64,000 nt of DNA from Streptomyces sp. CMB-StM0423 (GCF_002847285.1 NZ_CP025407.1:5335001-5399000), one strand, 5' to 3'; numbered from the stretch's first letter, positions 48,419 through 57,200 are shown. The notes: generated by a model not told the origin, from the sequence alone. Program-made: numbers and translations.

Positions 48419-49240
48419 ATGACGAACAAGGTGCGTGTACGGGTGGCGCGAGTCGCCGCCAGCGCGCTGATCGCCGGCGGAGCCTCGCTCGCCGCCGCCG
48501 GTGCCGCGCAGGCCACCGGCGACGACGGCGGCGGCAACGGCCGCCAGGGCAACGGACTTGAGGTCAGCGCGATCGCGGGTGTTGCCGGCATCGGCGACAC
48601 CGACAGCGGCGGCGACGTCGCCGGCCCCGGTGGCGTCGATGACGGCGGGACCACCGACGACGGCGGGACCACCGACGACGGCGGGACCACCGATGACGGT
48701 GGTACGACCGATGACGGCGGGACCACCGATGACGGTGGCACCACGGACGACGGCGGCACCACCGATGACGGTGGTACGACCGACGACGGCGGGACCACGG
48801 ACGACGGCGGCACCACCGACGACGGCGGCACCACGGACGACGGTGGTACGACCGACGACGGCGGGACCACCGATGACGGTGGCACCACGGACGACGGCGG
48901 CACCACCGACGGCGGTGCCGATGACGGCGGTTCCGGTGACGACGGCGGCTCCGGCGACGACGGCGGTCAGCAGACCGGCGGCCAGCAGACCACCGGCGGC
49001 ACCGGCGGCGGCGACACCGACTGCGAGCTGGACGGCGACAGCGTGATCTGCGAGGCCGAGTCGACCTCCGGCGGCAGCGAGCCCTCGCCGGCCGGCGACA
49101 GCGAGCCGCAGGAGCAGCTCGCCGACACCGGTTCCAGCGGCACCACGTACCTGCTCGTGGGTGCGGCCAGCATCATCGCCGGTGGCGTCGGCTTCCGGCT
49201 GCTGCCGCGGCTGATGACCCGCAACGAGTCGGCTGCCTGA
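48419..49240 (+). CDS. LAxTG surface protein with DDGGTT repeats, sortase substrate
   Basis: 273 residues, ATG at 48419. A signal peptide (basic start, then ALIAGGASLAAAGAAQA) leads into a short unique segment and then fifteen tandem DDGGTT hexapeptides (about residues 74-163). A Gly/Gln-rich part with one Cys pair (CELDGDSVIC) follows. The end is a sorting signal: LADTG at about 234-238, a hydrophobic helix and RLMTR. LAxTG is the motif preferred by class E sortases of actinomycetes, so the protein should be linked to peptidoglycan. The repeats are strongly acidic and may bind cations or act as a spacer. The function is unknown. A terminator follows. Confidence 0.85.
   Translation: MTNKVRVRVARVAASALIAGGASLAAAGAAQATGDDGGGNGRQGNGLEVSAIAGVAGIGDTDSGGDVAGPGGVDDGGTTDDGGTTDDGGTTDDGGTTDDGGTTDDGGTTDDGGTTDDGGTTDDGGTTDDGGTTDDGGTTDDGGTTDDGGTTDDGGTTDDGGTTDGGADDGGSGDDGGSGDDGGQQTGGQQTTGGTGGGDTDCELDGDSVICEAESTSGGSEPSPAGDSEPQEQLADTGSSGTTYLLVGAASIIAGGVGFRLLPRLMTRNESAA
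48638..48907. repeat. Fifteen tandem 18-bp repeats
   Basis: 270 bp made of an 18-bp unit, GATGACGGCGGGACCACC and close variants, in frame and coding for DDGGTT. Copies differ mainly at synonymous third positions (GAC/GAT, GGC/GGT, ACC/ACG), so the amino-acid repeat is preserved while DNA copies have drifted. Confidence 0.95.
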
Positions 49241-49268
49241 CCCGCAGCTCCGCTGCACAGGCGACACG

Positions 49269-49299
49269 AAGGGCCCGGAGTGATTCGCTCCGGGCCCTT
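49269..49299 (+). terminator. Terminator after LAxTG protein gene
   Basis: Perfect 12-bp arms AAGGGCCCGGAG and CTCCGGGCCCTT with a 7-nt loop, 28 bp after the stop codon, followed by a T-containing stretch. Confidence 0.88.
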
Positions 49300-49432
49300 C
49301 CGCGTCTTTCGTAGCGCTGTATGGTGTTTTCCGGCGCTGCGTTACGCACCGTAGGGCAAGGATGTGACGTAGATCACATGCCCGGATTTCGTGGGCGCCG
49401 CACGCCCCGCTTCCCCCGCGGACTCCGCCGCG

Positions 49433-49630
49433 CTACGCCGTCCGCTGCTGCAGGAACAGCACCGCCGCCACGGCCGCCAGCAGCGCCAGCAGTATCCACA
49501 CCGTCGTCGGCGTCACGCCGCGCCAGCCGTTCTCCTGGCGCATGCGCTCCCTGCTCGCCCGGCAGACGGGACAGCGGCCCTCGCTCACGGGCCCCGCACA
49601 GCTCGCGCAGACCAACCAGTCGCGTGTCAT
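49433..49630 (-). CDS. Small membrane protein with zinc-ribbon-like Cys pairs
   Basis: 65 residues, ATG at 49630 preceded by GGGAGGAGGA. The N-terminal half has two CxxC pairs (CASC and CPVC) suggesting a zinc ribbon; the C-terminal half is one membrane helix, TVWILLALLAAVAAVLFL, followed by QQRTA. It is divergent from ftsE, with 215 bp between them. Orientation is probably Zn domain in the cytoplasm. Function is unknown. Confidence 0.7.
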   Translation of the reverse strand: MTRDWLVCASCAGPVSEGRCPVCRASRERMRQENGWRGVTPTTVWILLALLAAVAAVLFLQQRTA

Positions 49631-49845
49631 GTGCTTCCTCCTCCCGCTTCGCTCTCCGTGTACCGCCGCTTCCGTTTCCCCTCTACCACTGTGCCAGGTC
49701 CGGGCCGAATCGGCGCGTGTCAACGGATTCCCCGACGGCGCACGGGACGGTTTGTCCGTGACGAAACGCACCAACCGCCCACGGCGACTGCGCGCCCCCG
49801 CCGCATTCGCGTAAGGTCACCTGCGACCGCGACAGGGAGCCCAGC

Positions 49846-50535
49846 GTGATCCGATTCGACAACGTCACCAAGCTGTACCCCAAGCAGAACCGCCCCGCGC
49901 TCCAGGACGTCTCGCTGGAGATCGAGCGCGGCGAGTTCGTGTTCCTCGTGGGGTCCTCCGGCTCCGGCAAGTCCACGTTCCTGCGGCTCATCCTGCGCGA
50001 GGAGCGGACCACCCACGGCCAGGTGTACGTGCTCGGCAAGGATCTCGCCCGGCTGTCCAACTGGAAGGTGCCGCAGATGCGGCGCCAGTTGGGCACGGTC
50101 TTCCAGGACTTCCGGCTGCTGCCGAACAAGACCGTCGCGGAGAACGTCGCGTTCGCCCTCGAAGTGATCGGCAAGCCCCGCGGCCAGATCCGCAAGACCG
50201 TCCCCGAGGTGCTCGACCTCGTGGGCCTGTCCGGCAAGGGCGACCGGATGCCCGGTGAGCTGTCCGGCGGTGAGCAGCAGCGCGTCGCGGTCGCGCGGGC
50301 GTTCGTCAACCGGCCGATGCTCCTCATCGCGGACGAGCCGACGGGCAACCTCGACCCGCAGACCTCGGTCGGCATCATGAAGCTGCTCGACCGCATCAAC
50401 AGGACCGGTACCACAGTGATCATGGCCACGCATGATCAGCAGATCGTCGACCAGATGCGCCGGCGCGTCATCGAACTCGAGTTGGGGCGGCTGGTCCGCG
50501 ACCAGTCGCGCGGTGTCTACGGATACCAGCACTGA
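49846..50535 (+). CDS. ftsE: Cell division ATP-binding protein FtsE
   Basis: 229 residues, GTG start at 49846 with AGGGAG upstream. It is an ABC ATPase with Walker [11 protein letters not shown] loop FQDFRLL, signature [15 protein letters not shown], Walker [14 protein letters not shown] and the switch His in MATHDQQ. With FtsX it forms the complex that activates peptidoglycan hydrolases at the division site. It works at the inner face of the membrane. It is followed by ftsX after 30 bp, the normal operon. Confidence 0.97.
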   Translation: MIRFDNVTKLYPKQNRPALQDVSLEIERGEFVFLVGSSGSGKSTFLRLILREERTTHGQVYVLGKDLARLSNWKVPQMRRQLGTVFQDFRLLPNKTVAENVAFALEVIGKPRGQIRKTVPEVLDLVGLSGKGDRMPGELSGGEQQRVAVARAFVNRPMLLIADEPTGNLDPQTSVGIMKLLDRINRTGTTVIMATHDQQIVDQMRRRVIELELGRLVRDQSRGVYGYQH

Positions 50536-50565
50536 GCTGCTGCCCCCGGAGCTGAAAGGACGGGC

Positions 50566-51477
50566 ATGCGCGCCCAGTTCGTCTTCTCGGAGATCGGTGT
50601 CGGTCTCCGCCGCAATCTGACGATGACCTTCGCGGTGATCGTCTCCGTGGCCCTGTCACTGGCCCTGTTCGGAGCCTCCTGGCTCATGGGCAAGCAGGTC
50701 GACACCATGAAGGGCTACTGGTACGACAAGGTCAACGTCTCCATCTTCTTCTGCAACGAAGTGGACGCCGAGACCTCGCCCAACTGCGAGAAGGGCGCAG
50801 TCACGGCGGAGCAGAAGAAGGAGATCCGGGCCGACCTCAAGGCCCTCGACGTCGTCGAGAGCGTGCAGTACGAGTCCAGCGAAGACGCGTACACGCACTA
50901 CAAGGAGCAGTTCGGCGACTCCCCGCTGGCCTCCTCCCTCACGCCGGACCAGATGCAGGAGTCCTTCCGCGTCAAGCTGACGGACCCCGAGCGGTACGAG
51001 GTCATCACCAGTGCCTTCGCAGACAGACCCGGCGTCCAGGAGGTGCAGGACCAGCGCAATGTGCTGGAGAGCCTGTTCAACCTGCTCAACGGCATGACGT
51101 ACGCGGCCATCGGCGTGATGGCGCTGATGCTCGTCGTGGCGATCATGCTGATCGTCAACACGGTACGGGTGTCGGCGTTCAGCCGGCGGCGGGAGACCGG
51201 GATCATGCGGCTGGTGGGCGCGTCCAGCGTCTACATCCAGTTGCCGTTCATCGTCGAGGCCGCGGTCGCCGGGCTGATCGGCGCGAGCTTCGCGGCCGTG
51301 CTGCTGGTCGGCGGCAAGCACTTCCTGATCGACAACTGGCTCGCCGACAAGATCCTGTTGATCAACTTCATCGGCTGGGACGAAGTGATCCGGGTGCTGC
51401 CGCTCGTCGTCGCGATCGGGCTGCTCATGCCGGGTATCGCGGCGTTCTTCGCACTGCGCAAGTACCTCAAGGTCTGA
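50566..51477 (+). CDS. ftsX: Cell division membrane protein FtsX
   Basis: 303 residues, ATG at 50566 preceded by GAAAGGACGGGC. Four membrane helices are visible: near residues 21-43 (MTFAVIVSVALSLALF), then AAIGVMALMLVVAIMLIV, FIVEAAVAGLIGASFAAVLL and PLVVAIGLLMPGIAAFFAL. The extracellular domain between helices 1 and 2 has a Cys pair (FFCNEVDAETSPNCEKG). FtsX passes the ATP-driven signal of FtsE to cell-wall hydrolases. The length fits the actinobacterial family. Confidence 0.96.
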   Translation: MRAQFVFSEIGVGLRRNLTMTFAVIVSVALSLALFGASWLMGKQVDTMKGYWYDKVNVSIFFCNEVDAETSPNCEKGAVTAEQKKEIRADLKALDVVESVQYESSEDAYTHYKEQFGDSPLASSLTPDQMQESFRVKLTDPERYEVITSAFADRPGVQEVQDQRNVLESLFNLLNGMTYAAIGVMALMLVVAIMLIVNTVRVSAFSRRRETGIMRLVGASSVYIQLPFIVEAAVAGLIGASFAAVLLVGGKHFLIDNWLADKILLINFIGWDEVIRVLPLVVAIGLLMPGIAAFFALRKYLKV

Positions 51478-51567
51478 CAATCAGGGCGGGTGTGGCGTAG
51501 GCCACGTGCGTGCCGTGGCGGGGTCAACTCCCCCTGCCGCACCCGCCGCTGTCCTACACTCAGCGGC

Positions 51568-52746
51568 ATGTCGGGCCCGACTGACAGCGACAGGCCCCGC
51601 AGCGCCTTCCGCCGCGGGGCCTCCCTGACGTTGGTCTTCGTCAGCGTCCTGGCCACCGGCGCCGCCACCGGGTCCTGGCCCGGCGAGGCCGAGCGCCCGC
51701 CCAAGGTGCTGACGGGACACGTCGCGGACGAGCAGGTCTACGAGCCGCGGGCCGGTGAGGGCGGCACCGCCGACTCGGCCGGCGAGCTGGTCAGCCGCAG
51801 CGGAGACCGCTGGTCGACGGCGTACAGCGCGCGCGAGTACGAGTCGGTCCAGCAGATGCTGGCGGGCAAGTACGTCGGCGTCGGGCTGTGGATCAAGACC
51901 GACGAGGCCGGCCGGATGGAGATCGCCCAGGTCGGCGAGGGCAGCCCGGCCGCCGAGGCCGGCATCCGCGCCGGCGACACGCTGCGCGCCGTCGACGGCA
52001 CCCCGGTCGGGGGCCGCCCGGTCACCGAGGTCGTCGCCCTGCTGCGCGGCGACGAGCTGGGCGAGGGGGCGCGCGGAAGCACGGTGGTGCTTGCGCTGCA
52101 GCGCGGCGAGCGGCGCTGGGCGCGGCCCGTGCGCCGGGTGGAGCTGACGACCGAGCCCGTGACCGTACGGCAGGACAGGCCCGGGGGCGTGGGCGCCGCG
52201 ACCCCCGTGATCCGGGTGGAGAGCTTCACCCGCGGCAGCGGCGCCGAGGTGCGCAGGGCCGCGGCGGAGGCCCGCGGCAGCGACGGCCTCATCCTCGACC
52301 TGCGGGGCAACTCCGGCGGCCTGGTCGTGGAGGCCGTCGAGGCGGCGTCCGGCTTCCTCGACGACGGGGTGGTGGCGACGTACGACCTGGAGGGCCGCCA
52401 GCAGGTGCTGTACGCGAAGCCGGGCGGGAACACCCGGACGCCGATGGTCGTCCTCGTCGACAGCGGCACGATGAGCAGCGCCGAGCTGCTGGCCGGGGCG
52501 CTCCAGGACCGCGGCCGCGCCGTCGTCGTCGGCAGCCGCACGTTCGGCAAGGGCTCGGTGCAGATGCCGAAGGCGCTGCCGGACGGCTCGGTCGCCGAGC
52601 TGACGGTCGGCGAGTACCGCACCCCGGCCGGCCGCAGCCTGGAGGGCGTCGGCGTCACCCCGGACCTGGACCTGGCCGTCACCGGCGACCGGAGCGCCGA
52701 GGAGGAGGCCCGGACGGTTTTGAGTGGCCTCGGGAGCGGCGTCTAG
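51568..52746 (+). CDS. S41 family C-terminal processing peptidase
   Basis: 392 residues from the ATG at 51568. TACACT at 51555-51560 lies 7 nt before it, so the mRNA may be leaderless. A signal anchor ([18 protein letters not shown]) is followed by a PDZ domain ([20 protein letters not shown] ... [13 protein letters not shown]) and the protease core. The nucleophile Ser is in [15 protein letters not shown] and the general-base Lys in [18 protein letters not shown]. Such CtpA-type enzymes trim or degrade proteins outside the membrane. It lies between ftsX and smpB, the usual Streptomyces position. Confidence 0.92.
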   Translation: MSGPTDSDRPRSAFRRGASLTLVFVSVLATGAATGSWPGEAERPPKVLTGHVADEQVYEPRAGEGGTADSAGELVSRSGDRWSTAYSAREYESVQQMLAGKYVGVGLWIKTDEAGRMEIAQVGEGSPAAEAGIRAGDTLRAVDGTPVGGRPVTEVVALLRGDELGEGARGSTVVLALQRGERRWARPVRRVELTTEPVTVRQDRPGGVGAATPVIRVESFTRGSGAEVRRAAAEARGSDGLILDLRGNSGGLVVEAVEAASGFLDDGVVATYDLEGRQQVLYAKPGGNTRTPMVVLVDSGTMSSAELLAGALQDRGRAVVVGSRTFGKGSVQMPKALPDGSVAELTVGEYRTPAGRSLEGVGVTPDLDLAVTGDRSAEEEARTVLSGLGSGV

Positions 52747-52763
52747 GCGACAATGGCCCGGCT

Positions 52764-53243
52764 ATGGGTAAAGACACGGGTCGCAAGCTGATCGCGCAGA
52801 ACAAGAAGGCGCGGCACGACTACCTCATCCTCGACACGTACGAGGCGGGGCTCGTGCTGACCGGGACCGAGGTCAAGTCGCTCCGCGAGGGGCGGGCCTC
52901 GCTCGCCGACGGCTTCGCGCACCTCGACGGCGGCGAGATCTGGCTGCACAACGTGCACATCCCGGAGTACTCGCAGGGTACGTGGACGAACCACACCGCC
53001 CGCCGCAAGCGCAAGCTGCTGCTGCACCGGGCCGAGATCGACAAGCTGATCGGCAAGACGCAGGAGACCGGGCTGACGATCGTGCCGCTGGCGCTGTACT
53101 TCAAGGACGGCCGGGCGAAGGTGGAGATCGCGCTGGCGCGCGGCAAGCGGGAGTACGACAAGCGGCAGGCGCTGCGGGAGAAGCAGGACAACCGCGAGGC
53201 GCAGAAGGCGATCTCCGCGGCCCGCCGCAGGTTCCGCGGCTGA
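52764..53243 (+). CDS. smpB: SsrA-binding protein SmpB
   Basis: 159 residues, ATG at 52764. It has the typical SmpB sequence: [62 protein letters not shown] and the basic C-terminal tail [16 protein letters not shown] that folds into the mRNA channel. SmpB delivers tmRNA to stalled ribosomes. Its RNA partner is encoded 111 bp downstream. Confidence 0.97.
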   Translation: MGKDTGRKLIAQNKKARHDYLILDTYEAGLVLTGTEVKSLREGRASLADGFAHLDGGEIWLHNVHIPEYSQGTWTNHTARRKRKLLLHRAEIDKLIGKTQETGLTIVPLALYFKDGRAKVEIALARGKREYDKRQALREKQDNREAQKAISAARRRFRG

Positions 53244-53354
53244 CCTGCGCGGACGGGGCCGCGCGGGGTGGAATACGGTGGCACGCCGCGGCGTTCTTCC
53301 AGTAGGCTGTCCACAGCGGCTCCTGGTGGGCTGCGCACCTTGAAAACACCACAT

Positions 53355-53721
53355 GGGGATGATCGGTTTCGACAGCGGCTGTCGGAGCAGGAGAAGCGAG
53401 CCGAGGAAGCGGCCATGATCTCGTTAACCACAGGCCGAAACAAATAATCGCCAACACCAAGCGCGATTCCTTCGCCCTCGCTGCCTAAGTAGCGACTTGC
53501 GAAGTGTCAGCCCGGGGCTGTTCCCGACCCGGATCCTGGCATCAGCTAGGGGACTCCACTGCTAGACCCGGTCACGGGGTGTAGCGGGACAAACCACAGT
53601 GACTGAGCCCGTCGGAGACTTGTCCGCGTGATCTCCGGGGCCGAGAAAAACGTAGCGGACTGCGCTCGGAGAAGTCCTGTCCCTGCACCGTTGGACGCGG
53701 GTTCGATTCCCGCCATCTCCA
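53355..53721 (+). ncRNA. ssrA: Transfer-messenger RNA (tmRNA)
   Basis: About 367 nt. The 5' end GGGGATG pairs with CATCTCC at 53714-53720 to form the tRNA-like acceptor stem; position 53721 is the discriminator A and CCA is not encoded. The T-arm GGGTTCGATTCCC is at 53699-53711. The tag reading frame starts at GCC 53450 and reads ANTKRDSFALAA, ending TAA at 53486-53488. The tag is the Streptomyces type. It rescues stalled ribosomes together with SmpB, encoded just upstream. A TAGGCT at 53303 could be its -10, implying a trimmed 5' leader. Confidence 0.97.
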
Positions 53722-53735
53722 CGAATGCGATAGGC

Positions 53736-54010
53736 GACGTGTGCCCGCGGAAAGCGCGGGCCTCGTCGCCTTCGTCGTTTCTGCGCGGCTTCGCCGCGCG
53801 AGGCGGGGGCTCCGCCACCCGCACCCCCCCTTGTGCGGGGTGACCGGTGACGTGTGCCGGCGGGGAGCGCGGGCCTCGTCGCCTTCGTCGTTTCTGCGCG
53901 GCTTCGCCGCGCGAGGCGGGGGCTCCGCCACCCGCACCCCCCTTGTGCGGGGTGACCGGTGACGTGTGCCGGCGGGGAGCGCGGGCCTCGTCGCCTTCGT
54001 CGTTTCTGCG
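53736..54010. repeat. Tandem 112-bp repeat behind tmRNA, about 2.5 copies
   Basis: Copies begin at GACGTGTGC at 53736, 53849 and 53961; the third stops near 54010. The first two are nearly identical. The first is one base longer because of a C homopolymer, and differs near its start (CCCGCGGAAAGC against CCGGCGGGGAGC). Each unit contains hairpins GCGCGGCTTCGCCGCGC and a larger GGCGG/CCGCC pairing. The region has no gene; it fills most of the gap between tmRNA and the next gene. Confidence 0.93.
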
Positions 54011-54021
54011 TCGCCTTGTCG

Positions 54022-54666
54022 TCACTGTCTCCCGATGTGGTCCAGCAGGTGGGTCAGCAGGGGCTGGGCCACCGGCGTGCGGCGGTACAGGAGTACCGGT
54101 GGGGACGTGAACCCGCCCAGGGCGTGGGCGCCGGGGCGTTCCTTCGGGGACGTCCTCGTCAGCGTGACGCAGAACTCCCCGCCCGCCACCCGGCTCTCGT
54201 GGAAGTCCGCCGCGGCCACCGCGTAGAAGCGGCCCGGTCCCAGCAGCCCGTCCTCCACGACCTCCAACTCCGCGACCTCCTCCGTGCGTTTGAGCACGGA
54301 CAGCCGCCCTCCTCCCTCCGCCCGGTACAGCGGCCCGCGCAACCCTCCCGGCGCGGCGCCGAACCGGCGGTTGCGTAACTTCCCGTCGATGACCAGGCTT
54401 TCGAGCGCGTACGCGTGCCGGTGCACGGTCAGCGCCGGTGCCGCCGGGTGCCGTTCGGCGCGCGGCCAGCAGTGCAGCGCGTACCGCCGGCGTGACTCGT
54501 CCCCGGCCAGTTCGAGGCGGAAGAAGCCCAGCGGGTGCCACAGGGCCGGGAGCCGGCCGGTGGCCTGCGTTTCGAGCAGTTCGCCGAGTGCGGCGACGGC
54601 CTTGCCGGCGTCCTGGTCGTCGAAGGCCGCGGCGAGCGGGGGCATGACGGACTCGTCGCCGGACAT
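54022..54666 (-). CDS. Hypothetical protein, possibly cupin-like
   Basis: 214 residues from an ATG at 54666 with GGAGA 5 nt upstream; an ATG at 54684 lacks such a site. I do not recognise the family with certainty. The sequence has a helical N-terminus (AVAALGELLETQATGRLPALWHP), then beta-rich segments with His residues: TVHRHAYALESLVIDGKL, RFYAVAAADFHESRV and EFCVTLTRTSPKER. The spacing would suit a small cupin barrel with a metal site. It has no signal peptide or membrane span. It is the downstream neighbour of the SpoIIE-type phosphatase on the same strand, 133 bp away. Confidence 0.6.
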   Translation of the reverse strand: MSGDESVMPPLAAAFDDQDAGKAVAALGELLETQATGRLPALWHPLGFFRLELAGDESRRRYALHCWPRAERHPAAPALTVHRHAYALESLVIDGKLRNRRFGAAPGGLRGPLYRAEGGGRLSVLKRTEEVAELEVVEDGLLGPGRFYAVAAADFHESRVAGGEFCVTLTRTSPKERPGAHALGGFTSPPVLLYRRTPVAQPLLTHLLDHIGRQ

Positions 54667-54799
54667 CGAGGTCTCCGCGGGCATGTGGGAGGTGGACCGT
54701 CGGTCTGCGGTGCGTTCAATATGCAAGCAAGTCCGCGCCCCGGGCAATGGCGCATGGGCGTGGACCGATCGCTTTCGGACGGCCGGGCGCACCGCCCGG

Positions 54800-55948
54800 T
54801 CAGAGCGGTGGCGGCGTGCTCGGGAGACGTTCGATGACCAGCAGCGCCGCGTCGTCGGCCAACTGCCGGCCGGCGTGCCGCAGCAGGTCCGCGCGCAGGG
54901 AAGCGACGAGGTCGGCCAGCGAGCCGTCGGCGTGGCGGGCGGCGCTGGCGGCGAGGGGGAAGTAGACGCCCTCCTCGTCGCGGGCCTCGATGAACCCGTC
55001 CGTGTAGAGCAGCAGCCGGGCACCGGGGCGGAAGGCGATGGTCTGCGGCACCGGCAGCGTGCCGACCAGGCCGCCGAGCCCGATCGGGACGCCAGGACGG
55101 TCGGGCATGTGGCTGGTGACGGTGCCGCCGTCGATGAGCAGCGGCTCGGGGTGGCCCAGGTGCACGATGCGGGCGACGGGCTCGTCCGGCGGGATCTCCA
55201 CCAGCAGGGCGGTGGTGAAGCGCTCGCTGTACGCCTCCGACGGGTCGTCCCGGGCGATCTCCCGCCGCGCGGTCTCCTCCAGCCGCCCGGCGACCTCGCC
55301 GATCGTCGGCTCCCGGTACGCGGCCTCGCGGAAGCACCCGGTCAGCACGGCGGAGACGCCGACGGCGGGCAGCCCCTTGCCGCGTACGTCGCCGATGAGT
55401 ACCCGGGCGCCGTACGGCGTCGGCAGCGCCTCGTAAAGATCCCCGCCGATCTGGGCCTCCGCCTCGGCGGCGAGATAGACGCTGTGCAGGGCGAGCCGGT
55501 CGATCCGCGGCGGCAGCGGGCGCAGAAGTGCCCGCTGCGCGGCCCCGGCCACCGATCTGACCTGCCGCAGTTCGGTCTCGCGCTTCGTCCGGATGGCGGC
55601 GCCGACGATGCTGGCGATGCCCACCGCGCAGGCGGACGCGAAGGTCATGTCGGAGCTGAGCCGGCCCCAGACGTCGTGGTAGACGTTCATCGCCACCGTC
55701 AGTGCGACGACGAGGGACGAGATCGCGGCGGTGGTCCGTACCGAGAGGGTAGCCGCGGCCACCACCGGGGCGGCGACGAGCAGCGGGGCGGCCTGCGTCG
55801 TGCGGGGCGTCGAGAGGTCGATGACGACGGTGATGGCGATGATCAGCAGGGGGAACAGGACGCGCGGGATCGGGGACGCGCCGGGTGGGGCCGGGTCCTC
55901 GGCGCCTCCGACATCGCGGCGGTGGCCGCCGCGGAGCGGGAGTCGCAT
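54800..55948 (-). CDS. Membrane PP2C/SpoIIE-type phosphatase
   Basis: 382 residues, ATG at 55948. Four membrane helices occupy about 30-120 (VLFPLLIIAITVVIDL, APLLVAAPVVAAATL, AAISSLVVALTVAMNV, FASACAVGIASIVGAA). The cytoplasmic SpoIIE-type PPM phosphatase domain (about 150-382) has metal-binding Asp residues in AQIGGDLYEAL, VLIGDVRGKGL, LLLYTDGFIEARD and LADDAALLVIE. Such enzymes dephosphorylate anti-anti-sigma factors, so it may feed a partner-switching pathway controlling a SigB-like factor. No anti-sigma gene is adjacent. The upstream gap 55949-56159 holds nothing recognisable apart from its promoter region. Confidence 0.88.
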   Translation of the reverse strand: MRLPLRGGHRRDVGGAEDPAPPGASPIPRVLFPLLIIAITVVIDLSTPRTTQAAPLLVAAPVVAAATLSVRTTAAISSLVVALTVAMNVYHDVWGRLSSDMTFASACAVGIASIVGAAIRTKRETELRQVRSVAGAAQRALLRPLPPRIDRLALHSVYLAAEAEAQIGGDLYEALPTPYGARVLIGDVRGKGLPAVGVSAVLTGCFREAAYREPTIGEVAGRLEETARREIARDDPSEAYSERFTTALLVEIPPDEPVARIVHLGHPEPLLIDGGTVTSHMPDRPGVPIGLGGLVGTLPVPQTIAFRPGARLLLYTDGFIEARDEEGVYFPLAASAARHADGSLADLVASLRADLLRHAGRQLADDAALLVIERLPSTPPPL

Positions 55949-56159
55949 GGTGGTGGCGTCCTTCGGTTGGTTTGTTCCCTATGTTCCGATTATCGAGGAT
56001 AGGCCACGGTAGGGGAGGGGACGCGAACGCACGACCCGATCGGGAGCCGGGGAGGCCGCCGGGGGCCGGAGGGCCGGTGGCGTACGGGCCCGGAGGCCGG
56101 GTCCGTACCGGAGCGTGGGGCGGGGTGGCCGGGCTCCGCCCCTGTTCCACGGCGGTGTG

Positions 56160-56882
56160 TCAGCGGGTGCCGGGTGTGGCGCGCAGCGCCAGGGTCTCGG
56201 GCGCGGTGATCTCGATTTCGCCGTGCGCGTACGTCACCACGCCGTCGCGGCGGAGTCCGGACAGCGCGCGGTTGAGGGTGACGCGGGTGACCCCGAGGTG
56301 GTCGGCCAGGGCCTGCTGGCCGCCGGGGAGGGGGACGCGGCGGGAGCGGCGGCGGGCGGCTTCGGCGAGCAGCCAGGCCGCGAGCCGGGCGGGCGCGGGG
56401 AGCGTCGCCGCCGCGGTGAAGCGGGTCTGCTGGTCGCGGGCCTGGGCGGCGAGGGTGCGCAGGACGTGGGCGCGGACGGCGGCGGCGCCGTCGACCAGGG
56501 CGAGGAAGTCCGCGCGGGGCAGGCTGCGAACGGTGCAGGGGGTGAGGGCGGTGTACGTCGCGGTGTGCCCGCGGTCGTCGATCACCGCGACCTTGTCCAG
56601 CGCGCACGGCCCCGCCCACGCCCCGACCCGTACCACCCGCCCGCCCGCGGACACGACGGTGGCGGCGACCCGGCCGCCGAGGAGCAGGAGCAGGTGCCCG
56701 GCGGGGTCCCCGGCGGCGCGCAGGACGCCCCCGGCGGCGTAGCGCCGCGGGACGGAGGCGCGCCACAGGGCGCGGAGGCGGTCCGGGGGGAGGCCGCGGA
56801 GCAGCGGTACGTCCCGGAGCGCGGCGCACGCACCGGGCTCCGCGTCCGGCGCCGGTGTATCGGGTGATACAGATCCCCTCAC
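56160..56882 (-). CDS. Crp/Fnr family transcription regulator
   Basis: 240 residues from a GTG at 56882. The N-terminal cyclic-nucleotide-binding-like domain (about 20-135) has LRAAGDPAGHLLLLLGGRVAATV and GHTATYTALTPCTVRSL. The long dimerisation helix follows, then a winged helix with LADHLGVTRVTLNRALSGLRRDG. It lacks the clear phosphate-binding cassette of true cAMP receptors and has no Cys cluster, so the effector is unknown. The start region contains a perfect palindrome (56856-56871) that also lies in the promoter of the divergent YCII gene, pointing to autoregulation. Because the palindrome is within codons 4-9, the true start could be downstream. Confidence 0.82.
   Translation of the reverse strand: MRGSVSPDTPAPDAEPGACAALRDVPLLRGLPPDRLRALWRASVPRRYAAGGVLRAAGDPAGHLLLLLGGRVAATVVSAGGRVVRVGAWAGPCALDKVAVIDDRGHTATYTALTPCTVRSLPRADFLALVDGAAAVRAHVLRTLAAQARDQQTRFTAAATLPAPARLAAWLLAEAARRRSRRVPLPGGQQALADHLGVTRVTLNRALSGLRRDGVVTYAHGEIEITAPETLALRATPGTR
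56856..56871. promoter_or_regulatory. Palindromic operator candidate for the Crp-type regulator
   Basis: TGTATC-GGGT-GATACA is a perfect 6-4-6 palindrome. It overlaps the start of the crp-like gene and lies 36-51 bp upstream of the YCII ATG, next to the -35 position relative to TACCGT at 56892-56897. Symmetry and position suit a Crp-type dimer controlling both directions. Confidence 0.55.
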
Positions 56883-56906
56883 GCCCCCGACCGTACCGTC
56901 GCCCCC

Positions 56907-57167
56907 ATGCTGGTACTCGAACTGTCCTTCAGCCCCGCCCCCGAACGTCTCGCCGCCCGGCCCGCCCACCGCGAGCGGCTCGCCCGACTGCACCGCGACA
57001 AGGTCCTCCTCGCCGCCGGGCCCTGGGCCGACGGCTCCGGGGCCCTGCTCGTCTTCGACGCGACCCGCGGCCGGCTCGACGCGCTCATGGCCGGCGACCC
57101 GTACTACCGCACCCCCGGCGTCCGGGTCGTCGGCGTCCGCGAATGGCACCCCGTCGTCGCCCCTTGA
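56907..57167 (+). CDS. YCII-domain protein
   Basis: 86 residues, ATG at 56907. A small ferredoxin-like fold protein: MLVLELSFSPAPERLAARPAHRERL, then DKVLLAAGPWADGSG and the paired His/Asp region ALMAGDPYYRTPGVRVVGVREW. YCII proteins are of unknown or hydrolase-like function, often fused to or next to regulators. TACCGT 10 nt before the ATG suggests a leaderless or very short leader. It is divergent from the Crp-type regulator and followed after 33 bp by an MFS gene, probably one transcription unit. Confidence 0.85.
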   Translation: MLVLELSFSPAPERLAARPAHRERLARLHRDKVLLAAGPWADGSGALLVFDATRGRLDALMAGDPYYRTPGVRVVGVREWHPVVAP

Positions 57168-57200
57168 CCTCGACCTTGGTTCAACCACCACGCTGGCGGC

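Noticed and set aside
48638-48907. CRISPR array
   Set aside because: Repeats are 18 bp, contiguous without spacers, in frame and protein-coding.
53355-54010. Integrated element using the tmRNA gene as attachment site
   Set aside because: No integrase, no duplicated tmRNA 3' end and no mobile genes follow; the repeat unit does not include tmRNA sequence.
53546-54541. Minus-strand frame giving MAGIEPASNGAGT-type protein
   Set aside because: It is antisense to tmRNA and the tandem repeat. This peptide is a well-known false prediction from the T-arm region of tmRNA and tRNA genes.
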